Origin: Owenia fusiformis
Lineage: Eukaryota > Annelida > Polychaeta > Sabellida > Oweniidae
Length of the DNA stretch: 64,000 bases
NCBI GenBank assembly: GCA_903813345.2
Contig: CAIIXF020000007.1
Location: 11,473,730-11,537,729 of the forward strand
Direction of reading: 5' to 3'
Position 1 is the stretch's first letter; each line of letters begins with the position of its first letter. This document shows positions 38,101 through 48,322 of this stretch, one piece after another. A model generated the notes under the pieces. That model did no database searches and was not told the origin of the DNA. It saw only the letters and a program-made list of their open reading frames with translations. The position numbers and the translations under genes are program-made.

Positions 38101-41100
38101 ATGGCCGAAATGCAATATAATATTACCTGTCAAAAGAAAATTGACGAGTCTCATGATGTGGATTCGAGATACTATTGGTATTTAGCTAACAGACATAAAC
38201 GGGATTGTAAACAATCGATACATATTAGAGCTGATGATGGGACTGTGCTACAAGATCCTGGTGATATTAGAAATGAATGGGCTAATTATTTTGAGAAACT
38301 GTTTACCCCAAAATGTAATGTTAATTTTGATTCCGACTTTAAAGATTATATTGATTCTCGAGTAAATATTATGAAAAAAGAATACCAAAACAACAGTGAT
38401 GGCTCTTTTGATGTTAATTTTGACAATGAAGAACTCTTGAAAGCGATTACGTCATTGAATAACAGACATGCTAGTGGTATGGACGGTGTATCAGCTGAGC
38501 ATCTTAAATATGGTGGCATGGCACTTATTAATCTTTTAACTGCGATTTTTAATGCTATTTTTAAGTATGAACATGTACCAAGTAGTTTAAAAGTAGGAGT
38601 TATGATAACACTGTATAAAGGTGGTAATAAGGATGTTCTTGATAAAGATAACCACCGGGGAATAACTCTAATGAGTACATATAGTAAGATATTAGATAGG
38701 TTGATTTTAAACCGTAGCAAATGTTGTGATCATTTTAATAGGTCAAAACTTCAATATGCAGCACAGTCAGGGTCATCTTGTATTGACACCTCCCTTGTCC
38801 TTAGGGAAACAGTTGCCCATCAACTTGAAAATGGCTCAGATGCCTATGTTTTGGCAATTGACGTGAAAAAGGCATTTGATACGGTTTTTACAAATGGCTT
38901 GATGTTTTTGTTATATAATCAGGGTATCAACGGAAAATTGTGGAAAATTATCTATGAGACATATGTAGGATATCGTTGCTGTGTTAAGGTCAATGGTATA
39001 TTAAGTAATTTATTTTGTGTTCAACAAGGGGTCCACCAAGGTGGGGTCCTTTCTATGGAATTGTATGTAAGATTCATGAACCCTTTGTTATTAGAATTAG
39101 AGAGCTCTGGACATGGATGTCAGGTACGGGGGATAAACTGTGTTGCTCCATCGTACGCAGATGACACCATACTGGTATCAATGTTCAGACATAGCATGCA
39201 AGAAATGCTGCACATTCTTTATAATTATGCAAATAGATGGAGATTTGAGATCCATCCAGGGAAATGTGCAGCAGTTCACTTTACTAGAAGTAGTTTTAAA
39301 GATGTACAACCTTTTGATTTCGGATCCGCTAAGATTCCGATAAACAAAGACCTTGTTCATCTTGGGTTACCAGTTACACAGCGGGATATAGCCTATCACT
39401 TAGACAATGTAACATCTAGGGCAAGGCGCAATTTCTATGCCACTGTAGACTGTGTCACCCCCGAAAAGTGTAGCGTAAATCCCTTACCTGCTTCTAATTT
39501 ATATTGGACTGTTTCAATTCCTACCATGCTATATGGTGTCGAGGTATTAAATTATAATGTATCAAATATTAAAACTTTAGAAAAGGTGCATGCCAATTCG
39601 GCCAAGTCAATTCAATCTCTTCCAAAGAACACAACTGATTGTGCCGCGATTGCTCAACTTGGTTGGACAGGTATAAGCGAAACTATTGCAATCAGGAAGC
39701 TCATGTATTTCTGGCACATCTTTAATACTAGTGTTGGTATTTGTAAGAAGTTAAGTATCTTTAGATGGTATGCTATACTATATAGCTTCTTCGTAGATAA
39801 ATGTGCTGTAACAGTTTCATCACCAATTAGGGAAATTATACAACTTGGAATGCAATATGATCTTATAGGAAGAATGGATAGCTATATTTCTAATAACACA
39901 TTTCCATCCAAGTGGCACTGGAAAAAGATAGTGAAAAGTTCTGTTCTTACAAAGTCTCTGCAAAGATGGCGTTTTCAATGTATGACATATAATAAAATCA
40001 AACATTATAGAGAAGTAGTAACTACTCGTACTCCCATAGTCTGGTACCAGCTATGTAAATACAAACCTGAAATGATATTCAAATGTAAACTTATGGTGAG
40101 ACTACTGATTGGTGAAGGTGTTGGTCGTCATACCGAGCCAAATGTGAATAGGGTATGCCCAATGTGTAATTCGCATGAATCATTGTTACATTTTATTAAG
40201 TTTTGTGATGTGCTGGAAACAACTAGAAATCCTATATGACCTTACTTAGGCGGAAGTGACCTAAATGTAATTGAAAATATTTTTGCCCCAAATGAATATG
40301 ATGATTGTATTATAATAGCCAGGACAGTGTATCATATGTACCAACTGAGAACTAGATTTCTCAATTCTCTAAACGTCCTGCACTAAACAACTACTGTATA
40401 TTTTGTTATATTTTTGTATGTTTTTTCTTCATAACCTTTTATAACCTTTTATGTTAAACTATATGTATATGATCAGAATTGGTCGCAATAAAGAAATATA
40501 TATATATGAATATACTTTCCATATATAATTGCACAATGGTCTCCCAATTTCTTATTTTTGCCGTTCTACTGATGAAATGAAGCAGTGAAATGGACTCTAG
40601 TAAGCTTGTAAATGCTCAGAAGCAAATAATAATTCATGTGCACAAAATAATCAAATGATCTGTTTGGTTTAAACTGTGCTGCACAATGTGTGCCATGTTT
40701 TTTCTCATGGTTTTGTTTCATGGAGTTTGCGCTTCAGTGTAACTTCCGCAAAAATGGCGGACCACTGACAGAATTAACAGGTAAAATCACTTCGAAATTT
40801 CAAGAGAACTTTTTACCTATAATAGCAAAACTTTTGTCTTATTTGTGCATTCTATCCATCAGATAAGTCTCAGGGGTATGTAGGCAAATTCATTTTGGTA
40901 GGATCACTCTGTTTAGTTTGAAAACGCACCCTCTAGTCTATTATTATATATCAGCACTGTATACACGATTTAGGTGCCATGGTACTTTACAGGAAATGAC
41001 AAAACAGGAATGCTCTAAAGTTGGAAAAAGACCATTATCTTAACTCTTCTGATATATAAATGTAGCGCATGCTGTACAGTGCTACATATTAAATTCAAGT

Positions 41101-42422
41101 TGCACATTTTTCCCTAATATAGTAGCCAATTGATCAGTCGAGCATTAAATAGACATAGCCTCCCTAAAGGAGACTACTATTCGATATTTAAACTTTATCA
41201 ATTTTACGAACTTGTAAGTTTGTTTTATTTTTAGGTTGTCCAGTAAACAGTTGTGTGTTAGTCTGTGTACCGGGCCTCAGCAGTGTTCCTGATGTTCCCC
41301 ACGCCGTCAATGTGTCATTTATGACAGAGGGCACCGGTGTGGGGGTTTCGAAAGAGCCCCCTGTCAACGCTAAACGTCTGCTCACAGATTATGTGAACGG
41401 TTTAGTGGACATGCAACATACAGCCTCGAGTGTGTGTGCGAGTTCTAAACTTAAGATGCGCTTTGAAATCACTCTGACCGATAGCATTGTGGTAGCCTGG
41501 GATACAATCATGCTGGGACGGAGTCTCTATGTGGAGATTCCTAACGGCATCCTCCCAGAAGGCTCCAAGGAAAGGTAGGTAGCAAAGAAAATTATAGATT
41601 GGATTTGACATTATGTTTCAATGTGTTAGTCCATAACATTATCAGACAAAAGATTTTGGACAAGACAGACCGATCCTGGGATATAAACTGTTGGGTCAAA
41701 AGAACATCTTTAAATCCATAAAAAGGTCTCCTGTCTGTTCTCCCATTGGAAATACATAATGGAGTGTCAAAAAAAGACGGCTCATTGTAAACTAAACTTA
41801 AAAGGGTTCAATCTCTAACTTTAAGCATATTTTAGTCTCTTTAAATGTATATGGTGATGAAAATTGTGTGTTGTCTTTCAGCTTTGTTACTCTTCTAGAG
41901 TACGCGGAAGAACAGCTTAAATGCCATCACGTCATTGTGTGCTTCAAGAAGGAACGCTCAGATCGAGGTAAGTCTCTATCATCCAAATTGAGATTATGCT
42001 ATGTGTTTCTCAAACATGAACTAAATGTGTTCAAATTGTTCAATGTTTTCAATAAATCTTCTCGGAATAATAATTTAGCTAACAAGGCTTTCTATCTCAG
42101 AAGTTTTTCTATTTTCTATTTGTACATGATTCATGGTAATTACATCGGGTTTACTTTTACTTGCATCCTATTCCTAGTCCTATTCAAAAATTAAGGGGCA
42201 CTTTTTAAAACATTTTGATTTTCTGTCTAACACATTGTCTAATTCAACTTAAGTCTCACCTTTAAGTTTATTTTTGTATGAATAAGAGAACATATTTTTT
42301 ATTTTTTTCCAGCATGCCTCATCAGAACATTTATGTTCCTGGGGTTTGCCGCTGTGAGTCCGGGAAACCCACTGGTCCCAAATGTGGGTGACCTTTTGTT
42401 CATGGCCTACGATATCGAGTAA
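35133..42422 (+). CDS. OAZ: Ornithine decarboxylase antizyme, complete, four exons, +1 frameshift
   Basis: Antizyme binds ornithine decarboxylase monomers, sends them to the 26S proteasome and blocks polyamine uptake. Exons: 35,133-35,236; 41,235-41,574; 41,882-41,967; 42,313-42,422, all with GT-AG introns and agreeing phases. ORF1 has 53 codons (MLLSASKAIFHIENFGPKTK... to SLCTGPQQCS) and stops at the TGA at 41,290-41,292. ORF2, entered by +1 frameshift, adds 159 residues, giving 212 in total (human OAZ1 is 228). The conserved core is clear: GRSLYVEIPNGILPEGSKE, FVTLLEYAEEQL, DRACLIRTFMFLGF, PGNPLVPNVGDLLFMAY. The first intron is 6 kb and full of transposons. ORF1 was placed by the phase-2 donor at 35,237 and by likeness to the vertebrate ORF1 end (SS..VSL..C..GP..CS). 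A possible AATAAA lies at 43,146. Confidence 0.95.
35283..36760. mobile_element. TIR element (TGTCCCCACC) in OAZ intron 1
   Basis: It is bounded by TGTCCCCACC at 35,283-35,292 and the inverted GGTGGGGACA at 36,751-36,760, 1,478 bp in all. The left part has a (CCGT/CTGT)n tract at 35,329-35,376 and a TTTTCTCCAAAACCGTT block. The right part is a 162-bp tandem array. There is no open frame of note. It is a non-autonomous element of a type I associate with molluscan genomes. It starts only about 45 bp past the antizyme exon 1 donor. Confidence 0.7.
35872..36745. repeat. 162-bp tandem array, about 5.4 copies
   Basis: The landmark CAGGTGAACCGTTTGGT (or a close variant) occurs at 35,912, 36,074, 36,236, 36,398, 36,560 and, worn, at 36,721. 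The steps are 162, 162, 162, 162 and 161 bp. Each unit also carries CAAATTTTCAGGGATGATTC, TTAGTATGAAAATCTAG and GGCAGCCATTTTGGATTTT. The strict period points to unequal crossing-over inside the element. Confidence 0.92.
37555..40239 (+). CDS. LINE ORF2 fragment: end of APE endonuclease, reverse transcriptase, CCHC-like knuckle
   Basis: The frame is open from the first inserted base for 894 codons. It starts with the end of an APE-type endonuclease (YIDHCVISAALLENI, then NTSDHLSMS). The reverse transcriptase follows, with NNRHASGMDGVSAEHLK, DNHRGITLMSTYSKILDRL, LAIDVKKAFDTV, QQGVHQGGVLSM and the catalytic box SYADDTIL (39,151 onwards). The end has CPMCNSHESLLHF...C, a cysteine-histidine knuckle common in these elements. 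Counted from 37,597, the YADD aspartates are residues 522-523. No stop or frameshift was seen, so the insertion is likely young. The 5' part of the endonuclease and any ORF1 are missing, so this copy cannot be autonomous. The clade (CR1, Jockey or another APE type) was not decided. Confidence 0.9.
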   Translation, partial: YITLYIDHCVISAALLENIKYGVTHNECIINTSDHLSMSVNIVFDGQGPCSLNDTLNESYISWDQLSDSDIDLLYTSKVQDLLKHVQTDFEDNCKDQGYNVHIIDKTLENVTDILKSVAEGNMPKRKYNKRLKPYWNSTVKDVMKEKNRLWNRWKCSGMQRGDDELWLLYKESKRNYRRALRMAEMQYNITCQKKIDESHDVDSRYYWYLANRHKRDCKQSIHIRADDGTVLQDPGDIRNEWANYFEKLFTPKCNVNFDSDFKDYIDSRVNIMKKEYQNNSDGSFDVNFDNEELLKAITSLNNRHASGMDGVSAEHLKYGGMALINLLTAIFNAIFKYEHVPSSLKVGVMITLYKGGNKDVLDKDNHRGITLMSTYSKILDRLILNRSKCCDHFNRSKLQYAAQSGSSCIDTSLVLRETVAHQLENGSDAYVLAIDVKKAFDTVFTNGLMFLLYNQGINGKLWKIIYETYVGYRCCVKVNGILSNLFCVQQGVHQGGVLSMELYVRFMNPLLLELESSGHGCQVRGINCVAPSYADDTILVSMFRHSMQEMLHILYNYANRWRFEIHPGKCAAVHFTRSSFKDVQPFDFGSAKIPINKDLVHLGLPVTQRDIAYHLDNVTSRARRNFYATVDCVTPEKCSVNPLPASNLYWTVSIPTMLYGVEVLNYNVSNIKTLEKVHANSAKSIQSLPKNTTDCAAIAQLGWTGISETIAIRKLMYFWHIFNTSVGICKKLSIFRWYAILYSFFVDKCAVTVSSPIREIIQLGMQYDLIGRMDSYISNNTFPSKWHWKKIVKSSVLTKSLQRWRFQCMTYNKIKHYREVVTTRTPIVWYQLCKYKPEMIFKCKLMVRLLIGEGVGRHTEPNVNRVCPMCNSHESLLHFIKFCDVLETTRNPI
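37555..40509 (+). mobile_element. 5'-truncated non-LTR retrotransposon (LINE)
   Basis: This insert of about 2.95 kb interrupts the right arm of the MITE, with TATGA on both sides (37,550-37,554 and 40,505-40,509) as a probable 5-bp target duplication. It begins directly inside the endonuclease domain of its ORF, which shows 5' truncation, and ends in AATAAAG plus a short TA-rich tail in place of a long poly(A). Both traits suit target-primed reverse transcription. The orientation is the same as the host gene. Confidence 0.85.
41007..41125. repeat. Copy of DCTN6 intron sequence lacking the exon
   Basis: 41,007-41,093 matches 33,515-33,601, and 41,094-41,125 continues with the match to 33,798-33,829. 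Identity is high (GGAATGCTCT, TTATCTTAACTCTTCTG, GTAGCGCATGCTGTACAG, TTGCACATTTTTCCCTAATA). In DCTN6 the two blocks are separated by 196 bp that contain the coding exon 33,630-33,694. The copy in antizyme intron 1 has them directly joined. Confidence 0.8.
41287..41293 (+). promoter_or_regulatory. Programmed +1 ribosomal frameshift site
   Basis: TCC TGA T in the ORF1 frame is the canonical antizyme shift site: the ribosome pauses at UGA and moves one base forward to read GAU. The base after the stop and the preceding TGT (Cys) agree with the vertebrate site (TGC TCC TGA T). High polyamine levels raise the shift rate in all studied antizymes, which closes a negative feedback loop. I did not fold the downstream RNA, so a 3' pseudoknot is unassessed. 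Confidence 0.95.
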
Positions 42423-44625
42423 TCCCGACTGAAGCCTCGTTACTTACCCACTAGAGGCTGTATGTAGGGTAAAATAGTATGTCAGTGAGTTTGTGACTGA
42501 ACAATAACTTCATAACAACATTATAACAAAGATATGAATCTGGATTTTAGAATCACTACAGGATAACACACTAGGCTTCCCTAATATTATACTCATTGCA
42601 GCCAAAAATATACAGTCTTGTATATAGCGATGTGATCACTTGAATGAAACGACTATTTCTTGAATATGGATTCTACAAGCAGAACAAGATGATTATTTAT
42701 TAATTGAACTCAATTAATTACAATGTATATACAGAAGCTTTGTGACACCATCAACTGCCATTTGCCAATCAAGGAATTTTCATGGAATTTGCAGTTTTTA
42801 CAACTCTATAGCCGCAGCTAGACAGTTTATACATGTACATACATGATATTGGATCATTTCTAGGCTACCAGTTAAGAGATACAAGGATGGATATAATTAA
42901 AATGCTTCAAATTAATAGACTTGACTTGTATTATTTTATATTATTTACATGCAATATATCTTGATGATCCCAACAATAGATTTGATGATGTCACAAGTTG
43001 TCTTGATGATGTCACAAAGCCAGAGATGTTACACTTACTAACTCACTGAACATTTAAAGAGTACAAAACATTGGGAACTTGTCTCTGTCATAACTGATAC
43101 ATTGCCAGAAAAAATACAAAAAAATCAGAAAATTTCAAAAAATCAAATAAAAATGGAAAAATATAAAAGCCCAAAATGTCAATTTGAATATTAAAAATAT
43201 GGTATTGTCATTTATAAAACTATGTTGGTAAAAGACTGCTGGGTTAGAATTGTCTAATGCCAGATTTCTTTTGCCAAACATTTCTTATTTTGACATGTCC
43301 AGGAATTTTTCATCTTAATATTTTGGTTGTGCATGCGTTTAATTTGACATTTTGGGAACAAAAAAAGGCCTGCACACTGATACGACTATATATTGATGGC
43401 ATATTTCATGTACATATGTACATGCACAATAAGTATATCATTTATACATTCATTATTATATGTTATATAAGATTCAATCCATTTATTTTCTCTTTGTGTA
43501 ATATTAATAATTCTTGGAAACACTTCACAATTATTTTCCTCTTATACATTCAATATGAGATAATTATACTAAAGTTCTAACTGATGATATTTAGGTTCTG
43601 GAATGCTTATTATCACAAAGTGCAACTACCTACTTTTAGTTAGCTCATATAGAGTGGCACATCATACACTGAAATAGTTTATCTTCATTACTGAATTGTT
43701 ACTTCTATCTTTGTGATTTTAATCTTTTTGCTCAAAACTCAATAACATTGACATTAATTAAACCTAATTAGAGGTCAAATTTGCTAAAAATCTAAATTTC
43801 ATTTTTTATTTATTTTAACTGATGTTTATTAACTTTCCTTGAACATAATAGCTGTATTTAGTTTTCTTATACAACAGCTGTAAACCCAACAGCTTTATAT
43901 GCTTCTCTACATTAAACTGAAAAATTCTCAGTTTGAGTCAGTATTAATGCAATATATATTTTATTGTTATTGGCATAAAAATGCTGCTTTCACTTTAGAA
44001 ACTTGTGAAATAATGTTGAATCATTAAGAACATTTTTCTGATATTGTTGAGAAAAGCAGTTTGCTGTAAGATATGAGAGGTTTCAATTCCATCGTATATT
44101 TTCATAGGAGTTTTAAATGTTAATTAATCTAAGCTGTTCATTGTTCATATGGTTTGTTATGTTGACAGTTAGCTGTTCAAAAGCCTCTAACTCAAATGTG
44201 TTTGACATTGACATCAACTTGTAAAATATTTTCATTGGAAAGCAACAAAATTTTGCTGGAATTTTAATGGTTCAGTTTCAATTTACATGACCAATAGAGA
44301 GAGGGAATTCAAACCCATGGTGCTTAGCTCTGGAAGATACAAAATTGCATCATGGGATTGATTTCTCTTTTTAACAGAATTATGCATGGTTCAGGAGTGC
44401 ATTCCATTTCATTTATTCATTAGATGTAGTAAACAAAAATATGGCAATGTTCAGGATTATTATGCTTTAGAATATATGTATAATAGAGTAGTATCAATAA
44501 ATTTGAAACTATACAATTTATTTTGTTGATTTGATTCTGGTAATTGAAAGATATTTGGTGGGATAAAACCTCGGCTTAAACTACCCATTAAATAAGTCTA
44601 CAGATTTCACTTGGTATCCATTTTT
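42423..44625. other. Antizyme 3' region and intergenic DNA
   Basis: AT-rich sequence with no coding evidence. The first several hundred bases are probably 3' UTR. The first AATAAA I noted is at 43,146-43,151. A plus-strand frame of 107 codons near 43,257 has the composition of AT-rich noise. Confidence 0.5.
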
Positions 44626-46441
44626 ATCCCACCGAACGAAGTTCGAGGGGGATATAGAGAAGCCGTGCGTCCGTCCGTTCGTTTGTCCGGCCGTGTGTCC
44701 GGGCGATAACTCCAATACCGGTTGACGGATTTGGTTCAAATTTTATAGGCTTATGCCTTATGAGTGTAGGACCTCTGCTCGAGAAGGAATTTTCAATATG
44801 GCCGCTCAATTCAAAATGGCCGCCATTTTTCGTAAAAAATGTAATCGTTGATAACTCAAATACAAGTTGATGGATTTGGTTCAAATTTTATACTAGTACA
44901 CACTACCCTACCTCGATAGCGCATGCGCGAATTTTTTGGCTTTCAACCACGTCGCTTTTGAGTATTTCGACTGCTTAGTCAAAAGGTTAATACGTTTGGT
45001 GCTCGGAGTGATTCAATATTGCTATTCGCTGAACTTCAGTGGTGCAATAGTGAAGTCCATGTTCCAAGTTATATGATAGTTGAAGAAAGAATGTAAATAA
45101 TATCGTTTTAAATTTTAAAATATTTGATATGTCATAGTACACGGTACACAGTTGCAAAAGTTGATCAATACAGGGTACAAGGAATGTAAATTGCTCAATA
45201 GTACAGGGAGCGAGAAAGTAAGCTGATTATACAGACATACTATGTCCCGATCTCATGTACATTTACGTTGCAAACAGTGAAAATAATGCTAAAAAGGCCG
45301 CCTGTTGATGCTTTGAGGTGTCATCAATTGTTATTTAATCCAAATAAAGTAAACATTATTTTGTAGATTTATATAACCCTTGAATGGTCTAATTCACTAC
45401 CGTTCTCAAAAACCAATCATTTAAAATATTTTGTTCAAAATACCATCATGCCACGACTTGAGAGCATTTTGTTCTTCACGATTTGCTGTACCGCTGATAT
45501 GACATCGTATTTCTCTATTGTTGTAAAAAACTAATACCAGATCGATGTAGTCTTAGATGACGTGTTGAATGTCAGATGTTTTTGGGTGGTATCTGCTCCA
45601 GTGATTTTGCATTTAATCATGAAACGCTCATCACAAGACACCTCGAAACAAACATTATCCTCTTTGTGACAAGAGGAAGAATGTTTCACAACAGCCTTAA
45701 CTTACGGCAAAGTAAAGATATATTTCTGGGACGACGTTTTTTGCATCTTAAGATTTTAGAAAAACAATTAATTCATAAAAATACAGTTGAATAACATACT
45801 GGAAAACGTATTCACATATAACACGATGACACGCAGTTTAAAGAACAGTTAATTGTTTTTTTGTTACATATCAATGTAACATTTTCGAAGGGAAACTTAC
45901 ATGCTCCCTGAACGTTGATAGATTTACTGAAATGTATCGTGTATTGCATTGAGTTTTGCTTCACTGCGCCCACTATTATTTATCTTTGCCTATAGTGTTT
46001 TTTTGCCAACAATATTCTACAAACTGCTCGATGAATCAATTCTACGTCTGGTAGAATACTAGAAATAAATGTAAAATGTAATTTACGTTCGGAAATATGG
46101 AATTAAACCCACGTCCTCCATTTGCAACTAAGCTGTACCCTGTTTCCCTTTTAAACGTGGTCACGTGGTAGGGTAGTGTGTAGTATGCTGATGCCTAGGG
46201 ACAAAGGATTTTCAAGATGGCGGCTAAATTTCAAGATGGTGGCCAATTTTTGTAAAAAACGTAATCTTTGATAACTCATATACCAGTGAACGGGTTTGGT
46301 TCAAATTTTATATGATGATGCCTAGTTCACAATGGTATAAATTAACTTTGTGCCAAATTTCACGCTTCTATCACAAAGTGCACAAACATTTCAACATTTA
46401 CACTAGCTATAATAAGCATAATATGTTTTGTTCGGTGGGAT
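44626..46441. mobile_element. TIR element (ATCCCACCGAAC), interrupted
   Basis: It is bounded by ATCCCACCGAAC at 44,626 and the inverted GTTCGGTGGGAT ending at 46,441. The left end has a CCGT-rich tract followed by repeated modules (TTTGGTTCAAATTTTATA, GATAACTC, 'aaaatggccgcc'). A second element interrupts it, and without that insert it is about 530 bp. A related copy in opposite orientation lies at 55,517-56,270. Confidence 0.75.
44899..46180. mobile_element. Nested TIR element (CACACTACCCTACC) with TA target
   Basis: A perfect 14-bp terminal inverted repeat, CACACTACCCTACC at 44,899 and GGTAGGGTAGTGTG ending at 46,180, is flanked by TA at 44,897 and 46,181. Length 1,282 bp. The host element text (…TTTTATACTAG / TATGCTGATGCCTAGG…) resumes across it. 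The longest frame is 72 codons (45,576-45,794) with no recognisable domain, so it is probably non-autonomous. If the TSD is instead a 3-bp one, the CACTA-type start would fit another superfamily. Confidence 0.75.
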
Positions 46442-47990
46442 TTTCTACTCCGTGGAGTTGCTGATTTTCTAGTTATGTTACCACCAAAAGTTGGTGACAC
46501 ATTATGGTCTCCATTTTTTTGTGACAGTGGTTGGCGAATGACGGGTGGCGATTGGCATCTAACAAATTCTTAAAACTTCCAATAACTTATAACAAATACT
46601 GTTTAGACTGACTTAGTTTTTTCAAAATCATCTACAAGTTTTCAGAAGTTCAAATCTGACTTTATACTTAAGATTTGACCTTCGGTGAGCCTTTCAAGGT
46701 CAAAAAGGTCTTTTCAAATTGACCATTTTTTTTCTCCAAAATCATCTACAAGTTATCAGATCTTCAAATCTGACTTGAGATTTGATCTTCTCTAAGGTCA
46801 AAAAGGTTAAAATGTTAAATGTAAGAAGTTAAACTGAAATAAAATAAATACTCCAAAAAAGGTATTTTTTCAATATCATCCAGAAGTTCTCAAAAGTTCA
46901 AATGTGACTATAGATTTGACATTCAATGACATTCTCAATGTCAAAAAATATTTGACCATTGATCTTCTCAAAGTTCTCAGAAATTCAAGTCTGACTTGAG
47001 ATTGAACTGATAATATTGTGAGCAACTCGGTGTTGACATTTTGTCATGTTAATGCTAGACTTAGAAAAGACCCACTGGCCACTGTAAGTCAGGTTCCGAT
47101 TAGCATGATTAGAGGGCCATCATAATTCTAGTAACTGACTGTACAGGAAATAGACGGAGGACTAGCATCATTTTTCATTAAACGATTGATTAATTTGAAG
47201 TTCTTGATAATATTGTTTGATTGAAATTAGGCCGACCATATTTAAATTGGTAATTTTATCATCCTCTGTCAGCTTAATATGACGTACTTAATATTGATGA
47301 CTGATGAGTGTGACAAAATCGTAGAACTCGACTTTGCTACGATGTTATTTCTTCCAATGAAGCACGACTATAGCCATCCATTTGTCAAATCGTCTGTCAG
47401 TCTGAGCAATAATATAACTCAAAGATTGCCATGAAATGATGTTACTATCCTCTGTTTATCTCGCACCAAGATGATTTCAACATTATTATTTTTGATGATG
47501 GCCTAATTGAGGATTGTGCAATTATTGAAATATTTCATAATTACATGAACTACTTAAAGTCCCCGATAAATCGGGCTACGTATACCGCCGTGTTTACATT
47601 AGGGGATTAGAAGAGTTTATTTTTTATTTAGGTATGCAAGCTACGTATATCAATATTAGGCCTTCATTCATGTACTCGTGTGCATGTAATCAGCATGCCC
47701 TTCAATATTATGTAAACCAGGCTATTCAAGTATAATGTACACTATTTATGTGTGTACTACATACAATACAATTCCCTGGGAAACAAAACACAAATACGTT
47801 TTATATGTTCAAAATGAGCCATTTGATTGATGCAAACACTAAATAGCTTCATAAATAACATCTACAAAGTATATCTAATAGTAATTTTCAATTTCAATGT
47901 TGAAACTTCCCTGGTTAAGATTATATGGGAAATCATCACGAGACGAAGATCGTTCGCCTTCCTGGCTTACCTCTGAATCGTGTACCGGGC
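46442..47990. other. Repeat-rich intergenic DNA
   Basis: No gene was seen. It starts with what looks like another dispersed repeat (ACCACCAAAAGTTGGTGACA at about 46,481) and holds a 120-bp tandem repeat listed separately. The remainder is unremarkable AT-rich DNA up to the TATA box of the small secreted-peptide gene. Confidence 0.5.
46610..46990. repeat. Degenerate tandem repeat of about 120 bp, three copies
   Basis: Each copy carries AAAATCATCTACAAGTT or a variant, CAGA(A)GTTCAAATCTGACTT, GATTTGA(C/T)CTTC and AAGGTCAAAAAGGT. Divergence increases from the first to the third copy. It may be the inner array of a larger repeat that begins at 46,480. Confidence 0.7.
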
Positions 47991-47997
47991 AATCTCT

Positions 47998-48005
47998 TTA
48001 TATAG
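47998..48005 (+). promoter_or_regulatory. TATA box of the small secreted-peptide gene
   Basis: TTATATAG lies about 320 bp upstream of the ATG at 48,323 and is followed by a GC-richer stretch (AGCGAGAGCGGTGCGCCTGC). A TTTTTTCAG acceptor at about 48,086 suggests a 5' UTR intron might be removed, though an unspliced leader is also possible. Confidence 0.45.
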
Positions 48006-48322
48006 TTTAGCGAGAGCGGTGCGCCTGCGCAGTTTTAAACTTTGGCGCACACTTTAAAGTGATAAATCGTCCCTTTCTTTTTTCAGAAAGGCAATTATTT
48101 TATCTCGTTAATCGTTTTTCTGTCATTTTTCATCATCAAATTACTGTGTGTAATCAACTTTTAAATAGGCCCAGATTTCAAATGGTCCGTATAAATAGGA
48201 CTAAATGTTCTTGCGATGATATTCATATAGAAAACTCAGAACTGTATTGAGAGCTTGGGATTAGCTAAAATAACAAGGACACAAATTCCAGTCTGCTTTC
48301 ATTTTGAGATTAGTTATTCAAA

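Larger units (their letters stand above)
37255..40597. mobile_element. Mariner-like MITE split by a LINE
   Basis: The outer ends are GAGTCCATTTCA (37,255) and TGAAATGGACTC (to 40,597), flanked by TA on both sides (37,253 and 40,598), the usual target of Tc1/mariner elements. The arms are about 119 bp. The left arm is continuous. The right arm runs 37,525-37,554, is broken by the LINE, and resumes at 40,510. Without the LINE the element would be about 390 bp. It lies in intron 1 of the antizyme gene, in no frame of that gene. Confidence 0.85.

Noticed and set aside
44624-44884. Minus-strand 86-codon frame
   Set aside because: It lies wholly in the CCGT-rich end of a TIR repeat and recurs only as repeat text.
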